DNA of 64,000 nucleotides from Poa pratensis (GCA_947311845.1 CAMZMU010000123.1:15173161-15237160); one strand, 5' to 3'; positions 22,448 to 35,342 are shown, counted from the stretch's first letter. Notes: generated from the sequence alone by a model not told the origin. Numbers and translations are program-made.

Positions 22448-25400
22448 TGTGTCCGTTTGTTTCCATCATTTCATACACTACCGATCCCAGCGATCATCTC
22501 TAGCATGAGGGGCTGCAAACTATTCTGGAATCAGTACTGTATCCATATAGCAGTTCTGACGCTATCCACAGAGGTAAACCGGGAGACCTCAAGGGGCTTC
22601 CTCAGCGATCAGGATTTTCGGCCGTCGGATCGTCCCTCACAGCGCATCTCGACCGTCCGTCGTTTTTCACCCGTTCCAGCGCCGTCGTGGTGTGTGTTTC
22701 TTGCCATGGTATTCCTTGCCTTACTTTTTTTACTGCGTACATGTCTCACTGACGCTGGGTCCAGATATTGCCGGTCCCGCTTGGCAGAGGCAGAACGGGT
22801 GGCGTCGTCGGTGACCGTTTTTCGCGCGCGCGCTGTGATGTGGGCCGGTCCTGTGTGTGGCCCGCGTGTCAGCCGGCGTGGCTTGATCCGCGCACGGTGT
22901 AGATGTTGCTGCCCCGTGGGGGTAGTATCGTCATTTCGCGTCCTAGCCCTCGCGTCCGTCGGGGAGACGACCGCGCTGCGCCATTTCGCCCGATCCCCTT
23001 TCTCTCTCACCCCGTCGCCGCTCCCCCGGGCTCGCCGCACACCGCCGCCAAGCCATCGTCACAACGACGACGAAGCTCCTGCTAGGCTGCTGGAGCCCTA
23101 CCTGCTCTCGGCCACCCCATCCAAGGCCAGTCGCCGCCCACCTCCAAGATCGTCGCCGCCATGGACATGGCCGGAAGATCGACCAGATCCGCCGCCTCCT
23201 AGGTCAAGCCCTCCTTCTCCCTGTGCTTCCCGCCGCCACCCACTTTTCGCGCGCTCCTCTTACTTGGCGCTTCTCCCGTCGCACCGCACGACGACCCAGC
23301 GTCCGCAACCGCACCCCGCGAGATGGAAGGAGGAGCACAGGTCGCTGCGCCTGCGCTCTCCTCCATTGCCGGCAGGAGGAGCACCGGCCGCTGCTGCACC
23401 CCGACTTCGAGCTGAGGTGAGCAGCTTCCGATCTGAGACCGGTCGGCTCCTCCTCGATCTGCACCAGGTCATGGCGTCCGCCATCGCCGGGGAACCGCAC
23501 ACCTCGAGCCGTCGCCATCGTCGTGCGGAGCAGTAGCCGGCCGCTGCTACGTCGGGTTCGCTCCGTCTCTGCCTCCTCGCCGCTCAACCCGAGGAGCGCG
23601 GGCTGCTGCTGTGCTCCGCCTCTCCATCCTCCAGCCGAGACGGCCGACGAAGCGGCACCAGCGGCCGTCTTCCTCGATGCGTCGCAAGATGAGCACGCGC
23701 CCGAGACGTCCAGCCACGGCGCTGTTTCCGTCGACCTGTCTCCCGCTGCCACCCACTCCTCTCAGGCGATTTCTCTCTCCGTTGAGCTCGCACAGCTGCT
23801 GCACTCACTCTCCGTCTACCTTGCCATCCTCCTTGCGTCGGTAAGGCAACACATATGCTCGAGCTCCATCCCTCTCTCTCTCCTCTCTGCACTCTGTGTG
23901 GGATTAACTGTATCCTTTCCTCAATCAGGTACCTCCATGACCAATTGGGCAGCACAATACCAGGAACGAGGTTTGCAATTGTTCCTGCAGATCTGTCTTT
24001 TCTCTCATCCACTAATATGCTATTATTTAATTCTTTCATCTTTCTTTGTGTAGCTTCTGTCCAATATATGCATATATGCCTACAAGCTGTTCGATTAATA
24101 GGCAAGTGTGCAGCTGGGCAAAGATTAATATATGTAATATTCTTTCTACTCAATAACTTTTTTTCCTTCTGAATTTAGCTACAGCCAGTACGTCCGTATG
24201 ATATCATTTCTGAAATCAACTTATATCCTTTTTATGGTATCATTTCTAAAAACTCACAACATATGTTATATTTTTTCTGAAATTCGCACCATAAATCAAC
24301 TTATAGCTCAGGTTCCTACTCTAGCGTTCTCAAATTATTTCTAAGCATTTTAGTCAATGCTAAAAATTCTGTACAGATTTGCTCAAGAGATAAAAGAGGT
24401 CACCGAGCCGAGGAGATGTGAGGTGCCCGTGTTGTAATGGTCAACGACAAGGCATCTCACCACGTCCAGACAACAACCTCTAGCCATAGTAAGTTCATTC
24501 CATTTGGCACCTTTTTTTATACTCACCCTCTTTACTACTTAACATGGTATCAGTATCTTATTGCCATAAACATGCCATAATTAATAAGGAATATTTTTGG
24601 AGGAACGCCTGCATATATTATTTAGAGTAACATAAAAACACCTATTAGTTATCATATTATGGGAATAGGAAACAAGGGATCATGCAATTTTAAAATTTGA
24701 GGTGATTACTAATTTCAGGTACAATTAAGGTACAACTGCAGGTTAATATTGCCTAAAATTTGTAAGGCGGAACAAGTTCAGATGGATGTGTAGTAGTGCC
24801 ATGTTTATAATGAGAAACCTGTTATTCTGGAAATTCTTTTCACAATACTTGTGCTTCAGTTATTAAAATTACCAAAACTAGCTTCAGTTATTAAAATTAC
24901 CAAGGAAGGTTCTCCAATTGTGTTTCCTAGAAATATAAGTCAGTCTGCTGATCTGTGCAATGGCACACGTTTGGTTAATCTTGAATCATGCTGGTGTCTT
25001 GAAAGCTGTTATAATGACAGTCACATACAGGAGATGTGGTGTACATTCCTAGGATTGAGGTCAATGTTCTAAATTTTATATAATATTTCTCATACTTAAA
25101 GTAAATGTTACTTAGAATTTTGTGCAGATTCAGACTTTTGTCTGATGATATTTCAATCTACTTATGCTTCAACTTCTTACTATTTTTCTGAAATCATTTG
25201 TAAAATTTGAAGTCAATGTTCTAAATTTTGTACATTGTAGGGTTTTCCTCTTCATATATTATTCAAAGTGGAGCTCAATGAAGTGTGGAATTCTACTGAC
25301 GCATATGTGTTTACCAATTTTACAGCAGGTAAATGAATTTTACCTTTAACTTACAACAGTGAATCTCCACATGGTATGATTAGTATTTGACAGGAAAATC

Positions 25401-28400
25401 ATGTTGAAACAACTAAAACGGTGATTTTAAATCATAATAAATAGTTCTGATTCTGTTAAGCAGTTGGACTGTGTGTGGTCCTCTACATAATTGTCAAATC
25501 TTATGATGGTGGCCTTATATCTGTATGATATGATTGATGGCATTTTAATAGATCTTTGCTGCTACTGTTGGTTCAGAAGCTTAAAGTTAATTTTTTGCAA
25601 ATATAGTGTAAGATATTTCATAGCATCTTGCTGTAGCCATCTTGATGGTTTTGTAAATAATTGATGAATCCCGGCTCAAATAGATGAATCCCGTCCAGCA
25701 GCTACACAAGCAGTGCAACATTTATAAGCATATCTGGTGGCAACAGGCAGTTCCAGGGCTTGGATGTTGCTGTCTTGCTACGAATTTCTGAATTTTTGTT
25801 TGCTGCAGTTGAGTGTTCTTCTGGACTGCAGTTGTGTGGACAAGCATGGTGGTGTTGAATCTACAAAGGAGGAGGTCGCTAGCGTCATCCCCAACCGTGT
25901 GGAGTTCCCTCCCTTGCGCACAACACATGACATTAATTATATGTATGTTCACTCAATGCATTTGAAATAGGTACTGAATCTGCAGATTTTGTTCATGGCA
26001 AAGGAGATAGTGTTGTGATATAATTCTGCTACCAACAATTTATCATTTTTAGATTTGGTTTCAAATATAGTTTGCTGCTATTTTCCATAGATACACATGC
26101 ACTTATGGGGATATGCTGGTGATATCCATTCGTTCTGTTAGTTGTAGTCAATCGCTTGCACAAATAGTTGATGCTAGCTTACTTGGTTAATGTTCATCTT
26201 TACCATTCATTTGCTGTACTAATCTCTATTGTATTTCATTATATGGAAATTGTATCCAGATTCGGTGATCCTCACCAGTCCACTGCCCTCCTCCCGTCAT
26301 CACCTTCTACAACACGGAAAACAGGTTCGTCTCCCTCTACCTCTCTCAGTGCGCAAACTGCCGTATTTGCATTTCTCTGTTCTTTGATCCTTTTATTTCC
26401 TTAGTAACTTCGGTGAGGAGTACCGTCGCGGCTTGGGCAGTAAACGGACGAAGCAATGATGCTACTACTGACTGCTCACCGGTGCAGAAGACTTCCATGG
26501 CGGCTTCATGTGTTCCAGGAACAACCCGACCTCCTAAATTTGGTAATCAACCGGTGATATTTCTCCATGACACAAATTGTTCACACGTGACGCATCCATG
26601 GGTAACTGATGCTGCCACAAGGTGTTTCTACATTTTGGCACCGCTAATGTCATTCGTGGCTAAATATTTTTGTGGTTATAAAATATATATCTTACTATTG
26701 CTTCTTGCTAGGTTATTTTGGTTTGTGCTAGATGTATGATCAGAGATTTTGATCTAATGACTTATATTACTTATGAAAATAATTTCGAAAATAAAATTAT
26801 TAAAAGCTGATTCTTACTGAAAATTGGTTAACCATTTTTTTTCTAGCAATAGCAGTTCCGATGACTTCATGTAAGTTCTGATAACTTCATATACAGGGTA
26901 CCATAAGTTGTTTTCTGAATTTTCGAATCTGTGGCTAACAATTGTTGTGTTTTTAAAAAATATATATCTTACTGTTGCTTCGTACATAGCTTATTTTGGT
27001 TTGTGCTAGATGCATGATCAATTTTTTTTGATCTGATGACTTATATTACTTATGAAAAAGAACTATGAAAATAAAAGTATTAAAAGGCGATTCTTACTGA
27101 AAATAGCTTAACCATTTTTTCTAGCAATGTTAGCAGTTCTGATGACTTCATATACAGGGTACCTTTAGTTGGGTTTCTAAAACATATTCCACTTTTGCTA
27201 GGATTTTGATCTAATAATTACATTCCGTACCAAAAGATACTTCGAACTAAATAAAAAGGCGAGTTCTTAATGGAAATACATTTAGCATTTTCGTGAAGGA
27301 AAAAATGATTAGATGATTGAAATTATTTCTCTTACAATTCTCACAAATTTTGCTACCCTCCATTCAGGACGTCCTGCTAGCTCATGTTCTTCGCTGAGTT
27401 TGTTTTCTGGCAAATGCTGAGCTAAGACTGGAGGCTAATGGTGTGGATTTCGCGGTGGTTAGTCAGAACCTCACACCGCATAGGGGTGGATATTCTTGCC
27501 CAGAGCACGGTGTCAACACTGGCGATCTTGCTGTCTCTGCACCATTCTTAGGTAAACCGGGTTTCCCTACACCCAGTCTGATGTGATCCGTACTTTTACT
27601 AATTTAAATTTCACAAATCTGTTTCCCTGACTTCTAAGGTAGGAGATTCGTTGAATATCATATCAGATGGAGAATCGTTTATCCATTTCTCATTGCTTCC
27701 AACAATTAGCTATCTGGTTCTCTGTTGTAAATTGATGTGTTCCTAGGTTTGCATTTTCACAGAATTTTAGTTTTAGAATGTTGGCACTTGATTTGTCAAA
27801 CATCAATAATTGAATAAATCATACTGCCCATAGAAAACCAGAGTGCTTGCCAATGCCTATATTAGTTTGATAATTGAACGATAGGTTTATTTTCTCAACA
27901 TTGTCTTTACTCAACCTGCTTATTTTTCTTGGGGTTTTCTTAACTGTCACATCGGCTTGCTTCAGCTGTGATTGATGATCCAAAGGAACCACCGCCATCA
28001 TCTTCGACGGTTTCAACATATAAGGCGTACGTTCTTTCTTGCCTGAAACTAGATCGCATTTATCAGTTTGTCCATTGTATTTGCAAACTCCTTTGCTGAA
28101 CCATGTTCTATGACAAATGTTTCTAGGCGCAGACAGACATCTCTGCAAACCGTTGGACAGAGAAAGAAGCAATCTAAACCAGGGCATGAAATCAGGAACA
28201 GACATTGCAATTCTTATTATGTTTAGATTTTGAATAATGGTGCATATGTCAGTAAGGAGTACATAGTCAACCAAGTGGCTTCTGAGTAAGCAGTTGACCT
28301 ATGTTTGTGATATCGAGTAGACAGTTTGCTTATGCCTTTTGTTATTGGTTTTCTCTATCATTGAGGTAGCGCCCTTAATCATATTTCCCTGTAGATGGTC

Positions 28401-28744
28401 CGGCGTGCTCTTCATCAGTCATCCGGCCATCTCTGTTTACCCTACCTCTCCATCAGACGCCGCTGCCTACTTATCAGCTAATCGAGCTACCCACTATAAT
28501 TATGTGCCGCCACCTATATTTAATGATCTAAGTAATGATCGACGTGTTGTAATTAAGACCCTGCTTACCTTATGTGTGTGAATTTTATCTATGTAAGACT
28601 AATGTACTTTCCTATGAATCTATGAAACTTTGCTACGCAAATTATGTATGTTTGGTATAGCTGTTGCTGTGCTTTGCTATGAACGTATATCATGATTGTT
28701 TGGTATAGTGCTTTGCAAACTGAAAACAACTGTCAACGGCGGGT
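22448..28744. other. Gene-like but unrecognised region, probably Helitron interior with captured exons
   Basis: No intact gene recognised. 22600-23550 is GC-rich and looks like a plant promoter and 5' UTR. Exon-like islands with splice-like edges follow: one ending CG|GTAAG near 23839, one about 26258-26321, one about 26407-26540, and one about 27370-27552 ending TTCTTAG|GTAAAC. A last island at about 28395-28581 has an open frame ending in TGA, followed by AT-rich 3'-UTR-like DNA. AT-rich introns of 1-2 kb separate them. I could not join these into a known protein. Because the right end carries a Helitron 3' terminus, I infer captured host fragments; the Helitron 5' end is not located. An unrecognised or non-coding host gene cannot be excluded. 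Confidence 0.4.
26651..27164. repeat. Diverged tandem duplication, unit about 250 bp
   Basis: 26651-26904 and 26930-27164 share a run of matches in the same order: ATATATATCTTACT, TTATTTTGGTTTGTGCTAG, GATGACTTATATTACTTATG, GATTCTTACTGAAAAT and GATGACTTCATATACAGGG. Copies differ by many substitutions and small indels, so the duplication is old. Confidence 0.85.
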
Positions 28745-28775
28745 GGCGCGCGGCAAGCCGCGCCAAGGAATCTAG
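28745..28775 (+). mobile_element. Helitron 3' terminus (hairpin plus CTAG)
   Basis: A GC-rich palindrome (28745-28764, core GCGGC-AA-GCCGC) is followed 7 bases later by CTAG and then a T. This is the Helitron 3' end: stem-loop, CTRR, insertion before T. It lies about 395 bp beyond the stop codon of the FCF2 gene, i.e. at the edge of its 3' UTR. No Rep/helicase is seen, so the element would be non-autonomous. Confidence 0.62.
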
Positions 28776-29170
28776 TTCAGATGAATTCAGAAGATGTTAC
28801 CTCACGGTGGATTTATCGAGTCAAAGCATCTGTTCCAGATTTGCATACGACGATGAGAAATACAGTTGGCTCGTGGCCATGCAAGGGAGATATGCTTTGG
28901 ATAATCTCTCAAGCTCTGATCTCATTACTAGAAAGTACAGGAAGAGACAGTTTCTCCAGTTAGGTTACACATGCTTACATATAGGGCTGGAAATGCTGCC
29001 GTCGTATTACACGAGTTCACCACATTACACTGGAATCACAATCAATAATGCACGAACAAGGAAAGTACTAGGGGCTGCAATATCAATGTGCTCAGGTACT
29101 TCTGTTTGGCTCCATTCCTCAGTTCTTTCTCTCCTTGGTGCAAAAAACCAGGGACTAGTCCACATGGATC

Positions 29171-30861
29171 TTATTTCCGCCTATCCTTGGCCCTTTTAAA
29201 TGTCTGCCTGCCCCTGTTCTTCCACTTCTGGTTGCCTCCTGGCGTCCGTATCTCCTGGATTTCCCTTACCTTACGCATCCTGCATTTTCACGGAGAGTCA
29301 TGGCATTCAGTTTCAGGAATGGTCTAGTTAAATGGAAAAGATACATTGTCTACCGAGTTCTTCAGTAATTTACATCGAAGTAAATAAGTTCAGTTTTGTT
29401 CTTTTCTCAGACTGGAGCTACTTCTGATGTGTTAAGAGACAGAATCGGGCACTGATTCATGCGCTGGAAAGCTGCGTCTGAATCCAAATCCAGAAAAAAA
29501 GGAAATGCTCTACTCTATTTGTAGCATATAGTTCTGTTGTTGTATAACTAGCCATGAACTCTCAGTATCCAAAGGGCCATCCAAACATATGCAATATATA
29601 CACAAATATTTGCACTGACGGGTGAACAATAAGAACAAAGAAAGTGAGCATTCCAGCATCAGTGCATGTGCATAGAAAAGTGTGATGGGCTTACCTGTAG
29701 TTCTTGAGTTTTTGGTCAGATAATAGCTCATCAACCAAGGTTGTTTTGCGCTCCTTCTTTGTCAGCCTACTTGAGTGGAACTCAGATGCGGGCTCAATAA
29801 CCGTTCCGACCTAAACCATTATCGAGATTTTCAGCAAACTAACTAGTGATAAGCATTCACAAGTTTTCAACAGTGAGATATCTAAAATATTTAATAAAGC
29901 TTGTGATTTCATCACTTACTTGGAAATACTTGGGAAGGGCCTTGGATTTACCAGACCTCTTGAAATGCCTTTTGGGGTCCATCACATGCCTCAGCTGCAA
30001 AATATACGCCGAACACATTAAGCTGGTGGCACAAGAGAATAAAAACTCAAGAAAAAGTAGAGCCTCATCCAACATCAGACTTTAACATTTAAATTTACAT
30101 TGTATCAGACGGTGCATGTCACCAAGCAAATACTGATGTTACACCAAGTGTTTGTTAAACCATGCATGCTTGCCTCATGGTCACTTATCAGTTATCTCCA
30201 CACATAAGGAAAACGCTTAACGTTTGTTGCTGCAGAAATCTACTGTCCTAAGTATATAGGTGTATACCGCAAGCAAAAGAAAAATCCATGAGTAGGCATA
30301 ATCTACAATTCTACATTCGCTGTAGCATACTACACAATTATCAAATGGGTGATGCTTGCCCATCAGGAATTCAGGATCATCTTCCTAAATGGTAAACTAA
30401 ACAGTTACATAATGTAGCCATACTAAATTAGTACTTCTGATAACGATACAAGGAAGTGTAACACCATACATACCTGCAAAATCTCAAGGTCTTTCTTAAG
30501 CTCAGGTGTCATGGTCGGCGCGGGCATGTCGAACCTGAAGAACGAAGCGACAAACCATAAGCACCCACCCAAAAAAATCGACCGAATCATTCTAGTCTAT
30601 CACGAGGGACGCAACCCACCAGCCCTTGCCGGTGGTGTCCTTGACGTTCTTCCGCGCCATCTTGTTGATTTTCCTCGGGTCCCTCGGCGGCACGAAGAGC
30701 CCGTCGACGAGCTCGCTGCTGGGCTTCCAGAGCGAATCCTGCGCGCCCACGCTCGAGGCCGGCGCCGAGCCCTTCTTGCTGCCGCTGCCGCTGGCCGCCG
30801 ACAGGGACGGCAGCTTGGGCGCCCACGACAGGCCGATCGGCGCTGCCGCCACCTCCGCCAT
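29171..30861 (-). CDS. FCF2: FCF2-family rRNA-processing factor
   Basis: Five exons in transcription order: 30861-30620, 30534-30474, 29994-29920, 29810-29695 and 29279-29171. They sum to 603 bases (200 residues) with GT-AG introns and a TAA stop. The N-terminus is Ala/Ser-rich and variable. The Fcf2 domain starts at about residue 68 (RDPRKINKMARKNVKDTTGKGW) and runs through FDMPAPTMTPEL, LRHVMDPKRHFKRS and PKYFQVGTVIEPASEF. It ends with a Lys/Arg-rich tail (TPGGNQKWKNRGRQTFKRAK). In yeast Fcf2 and human DNTTIP2, this domain works in the nucleolus on early pre-18S rRNA processing (A0-A2 cleavage in the SSU processome); the same role is inferred here. The gene is intact and divergent from ALMT. 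Confidence 0.93.
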
Positions 30862-31331
30862 CGCTTGCTTCCTGGCTGTAAGCTTGGGCGGATACCGCGT
30901 CTCCTGTACCGGTGTTGTCGGGTTACGCGGCGGCGGCACGGGCGGCGGTGGAGGGAGAGGAGGGCTAGAGAAGGATGCCAATGAGGCGGCGCAGGTGGGA
31001 GGAAAAAGACTGGGACGGGGAAGAGGAGATGAGTAGGGGAGTAGGGCTTCAGGAGTCCTAGAGGCGGGGATTTTGGGCCGTGGAAACGGGAGTTTGATGG
31101 GCCACATTGGTTTTAAATCACGTGGGCCGTATTCCGTGGGCCGCTCCAAGTACCGTCACGTTCGGACACAGGCAGAGCCAGGAAAGGAAGCCTGGTAAAA
31201 CGCGAACGGGAAAAATAATACTCCAACAAATAGCTCCGAGCAAGACGGAGCCCCGGACTCCTGGCGTCCCACGTACGCGCAGGGCACCACCACGATCGAT
31301 CGCCGGGAGGCCCGGACCTCGATCGTCGATC
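30862..31331. promoter_or_regulatory. Shared head-to-head promoter interval, FCF2 and ALMT
   Basis: Only 470 bp separate the two start codons, so the 5' UTRs and promoters of both genes must fit here. The sequence is GC-rich with a G/C skew switch and no clear TATA box. Whether the two genes are co-regulated cannot be told from sequence. Confidence 0.7.
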
Positions 31332-34300
31332 ATGGCGTCGCTGCCGCCCCTGGCGCCCCTGCCGCCGGAGCTGCGGACGTTGCGGTCGACGCTGGAGCAG
31401 CGCGGGCTGTGGGACCCGCTGCTGCCGTCGTCCGACTGGGGCGTCCTCCCGGGGACCGCGGGCGGCGCCGAGGATCAGAGGGGACCGATGCGGCGGGCAG
31501 CGGGGGCGGTGCGCGCGGGGTGCAGGGAGATATGGGCGTTCGCGCGCAAGGACCCCAGGAAGCCCGTGTTCGCGGCCAAGGTGGCCACGGCGCTCGCGCT
31601 CATCACTTTGCTCGTCTTCCTCCGCGAGCCCAGCGACATCGTCGGACACTCCGTCTGGGCCATCCTCACCGTCGTCGTCGTCTTCGAGTTTAGCATCGGT
31701 CAGTGTCCCTTCTCTTTTCTTTCCTTTCTCATCTCAACACGACCGATGGTTGTGTTCCTTGCGATCCTTGAGGTGCCCTAATGCGCGGGTGCTTCTGAAT
31801 GTGTCCGTCTTGATTTGTTGATTCTGTAGCAAAAACATCCTTTGAAAAAAACACAAAACAACACTGCAGCAATAGTAAAATTTGAAATTTCCGGCCAGTC
31901 CCTGTCAGCAATGGTAAACGAGTGAATCAAGTTAGAATCATTAAAATTGCAACTTGATACACTTGTGATGGTGGAACCGTGGAAGTAACATGTATTCTAA
32001 ATTTCATCTTTTAGCAATGGAAGAACGCTCATGGTTACTGAAAGTCTGGGGCATTTTCCACCAAACTGTAAATGAACAACACGTGACCACATCCTAAAAT
32101 TTGTCCAAAGAGCACTCTTTGTAGGAAAAGTTATGTGTGAGCACCATGACACCTACACCCTCACTAATTTTCATTTATTGTTTGATACCAAATCACAAAA
32201 AAAGGACGAGTGTAGTGCAAGATTATAGTATGTGACACAAAAATATTTAGAGGGAAAAGTTGTAGTATGCGGCCTACATAAAAATAACAAGTGGTAGCAA
32301 ATATATGTAAATATAGATTCATCCAATTTAATCTTTTTTCTGTCAAATAGCACAACCTATTAACCTCAAGCTTCACAGATCAATTTAACTTCTCTAGAAC
32401 GATGTGTAGATGAGTTTTTCAATTTTTTGGTACAAAAATGTCTAAAACAAGTGAGGGTGTAGGTGTACCCCTGCTTACAAACTTCACTCTTTGAAGTGTG
32501 GGGACCTAATTCCTTCCGAGGGGTTACCTATTTGAAAATTGCAGATGATCTCTGATGCACAACTTTTAACTTTTTCCTATGCGCACAATGTACACTTCCG
32601 ATTTTTTCTGAATCTCTCATACGCGATTCCGACAATCACATGACTGAAAATCGGTACAAGATAACATAACATAAAATGATTTTATAAAACATATATAGGG
32701 ATATTTCTCTTGCCTTGCGGAGTCCATATACTCTTGCACATAGTACTGGCCAAATGTTTGAAAACGTTGACCACAAACATAATAATACTACTTATATTCT
32801 TCAACCGGAGGGAGCACCGTGAAACAGTGAACTCATTGTAAAAGAAAACTGGGTTATGAACCTATGATCATTTACCAGGTGCCTGTCGCACAATGTATGT
32901 GCTTGGAGGTGGTTAAATGGGTTTTATTTTTGTCACGCAGGTGCAACCTTGAGCAAAGGGCTCAACAGAGGACTCGGAACTCTCACTGCTGGAGGGCTTG
33001 CCCTAGCAGTTGCTGAATTAGCCACGCACATTGGCAATCTTGACGTAGTGTTTCTTATCATCTCCACTTTCGTTGTTGGTGAGTACCAATTTTTTTTGTT
33101 GCTCAAATCCCAAATCGTCATGTGCAATCTGTAAATTCCGATGTTTGAACCGTCGTTTATACCTTTGATTTGCCAGGATTCGGTACAACCTTGATAAAAC
33201 TGCACCCCAAGACGAAGCCATACGAGTACGGGCTCCGTGTCTTCCTGCTCACTTTCTGCTACGTCACGGTGTCCGGGTACAACACGGGGAAGTTCACCGG
33301 CACGGCTGTGAGCAGGTTCCTGCTGATCGTCATCGGCGCCGCCGTGAGTCTGGCTGTGAACATAGGTATATACCCCATCTGGGCAGGAGAGGATTTGCAC
33401 CACCTGGTGGCCAAGAACATTTCCAGAGTAGCAGAGTCCTTGGAAGGTACGGCTGATTGATCATGACCAATATCCAACGTTCCAACGCCAGAATTCTTTG
33501 GGCAGAATTTCAACCAGTTTGTGTTGTTCGTTGTTTGTTGCAGGATGCGTGGATGGGTACCTGACATGCATGGAGTACGAGAGGGTTCCTTCCAAGATAC
33601 TCACGTACCAGGCTTCTGATGATCCTCTGTACAGCGGGTACAGGGCAGCTGTTGAGTCAGAAGCACAAGAGGAAACCCTGGTATGTGTTCTTGCCTTTTT
33701 GCTCGATGCGATGCTTCTAGCTAGGATTATTACTTTTCCTTGTAGTATGTTAACGGTAGTGTAACGCTGTGTTAATTTGCAGCTAGGATTTGCTATATGG
33801 GAGCCACCGCACGGGCCTTACAAGATGATGAAGTATCCTTGGAAGAACTACACCAAAGTTGGCGGCGCGCTGAGGCACTGCTCCTTCGCCGTCATGGCGT
33901 TGCACGGGTGCATCCTGTCAGAGATCCAGGTTCGTGCATTTCCATGACAGCAGCGAATAACTGACGAATTGTGGAATTATCAGTTTCCTGACTGAACATT
34001 TCCTTGTAAAAAAAATGCAGTCGCCGCCGGAGAGCAGGAAGGTTTTCAGCGCGGAGCTCCACAGGGTGGGCAACGAATCCGCCAAGGTGCTGCGGGAGCT
34101 CGGGCAGCGGGTGAAGACCATGACGAGGCTGAGCTCACCCAACATCCTCGCCGAGGTCCACCACGCCGCCGAGGAGCTGCAGAAGAAGATCGACCAGCGG
34201 TCCTACCTCCTCGTGAACACGGAGCGGTGGGGGGAGGCCGTCGTCGCCTGCAAGCGGCACGAAGGAGCCGGGGCCGCCAGGGAGAACGAGCCGCCGCCGC

Positions 34301-34875
34301 CGGAGCACGCCGTCGTCGTCAACATCGGCGGCGCGAGTGGGAGCGCGATGCACAAGTCGGACTCGACCACGTCCCTCGTCCGGCACGCCGTCCTCGCCAA
34401 CGTCGGCGGCGCGAGCGCGATGCAGAAATCGGACTCGAGCACGTCCCTCGCCCGGCAGGCCGTGCTCGCCAACGTCGGCAGTGCGGGCGCGAGCGGGATG
34501 CACAAGTCGGACTCGAACACGTCCCTCGGCCCGCTCGACTCAGCGGCGTCGTCGTCGATGGCGGCCCTGACGGCGGACGGGTTGCTGCTCTTCAAGCCGC
34601 AGTCGTCCTGGCCCTTCCGGCTGCCACCGCTCCACCCGGGGCTGCCGTTCGAGGCCGCAGAGGCGAGGACGTACGAGAGCGCGAGCGCGCTGTCGCTGGC
34701 GACGTTCGCGTCGCTCCTCATCGAGTTCGTGGCGCGGCTCCGAAACCTCGTCGACGCGGTCGAGGAGCTGAGCGACAAGGCCGGCTTCAAGGATCCCGTG
34801 GAGGAGCCCTCTGCCGGCGCCCGGGAGGAGAGTCTTGTAGGCAGAATACGAAGATTGTTTAGACTGAATAGATGA
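31332..34875 (+). CDS. ALMT: Aluminum-activated malate transporter (ALMT) family anion channel
   Basis: Six exons: 31332-31698, 32941-33078, 33177-33446, 33544-33680, 33783-33929 and 34021-34875. They sum to 1914 bases (637 residues) with GT-AG introns. About six membrane helices lie in residues 80-240 ([37 protein letters not shown]). The family signature [14 protein letters not shown] and the later [10 protein letters not shown] and [15 protein letters not shown] are present. The C-terminal half is cytosolic, with the conserved [16 protein letters not shown]. ALMTs carry malate and other anions across the plasma membrane or tonoplast. Length and tail suggest the ALMT4/9-like (vacuolar) side, but I cannot settle the clade. 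At 637 residues it is longer than most ALMTs because of a Ser/Ala repeat block at about 450-525. Intron 1 holds a MITE. Confidence 0.94.
32149..32466. mobile_element. MITE-like inverted-repeat element in ALMT intron 1
   Basis: ACACCTACACCCTCACT at 32149-32165 is repeated in inverse at 32450-32466, enclosing about 285 AT-rich bases with no coding. This is a 17-bp perfect terminal inverted repeat. No clear target duplication is seen, so the superfamily is not assigned. A lone Stowaway-like right end (CCGGAGGGAG) lies further on near 32805. Confidence 0.75.
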
Positions 34876-35342
34876 TGCGTGTAGCAAGAATTTAAACACT
34901 ATAATTAACCGCCCGGTTTTGCATGCGGTTGATGGATACTGGCTGACAACGTAAGAGATGCTGATATCGACTACTACAAGTTACCATGTCCTCATCCTCA
35001 TGCAGTGAAGCAAATCAGGGTGAAGGAATTATATGTACTCTCTAAATGGATAGCTGCACTATATGATTAAGGATCTACAGGCCCGTGGAACTACATACAA
35101 TCTGCCTTCAATAGCGTATTTAAGGTCATTCAGGCATTCTTTAGCTGATTAATACATACATTTCTTCTTGCGTATTTACAATACAGTGCATTACAAACGA
35201 ATAGTACAACAGACAGCGGGATATACGGTCAGTGACTGTCGACGAGATGGTGCACGTAATGGCAGCTGATATCCAATGAGCAGCTCCAATGGTACTATCT
35301 ATGTAGTAGTATCACTTGGCCATGTTTGTTGTGAAATGCTCG
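34876..35342. other. Convergent 3' ends of ALMT (+) and aspartic protease (-)
   Basis: 467 bp between two facing stop codons; must hold both 3' UTRs. AT-rich with no coding seen. Confidence 0.6.

Noticed and set aside
21902..23536. 544-residue open frame across the Harbinger right end and following DNA
   Set aside because: It crosses a transposon border defined by inverted repeats and a TTA duplication, and is compositional.
28696..29199. 167-residue open frame on the plus strand
   Set aside because: It crosses the Helitron 3' terminus and runs antisense over the FCF2 3' UTR and last exon.
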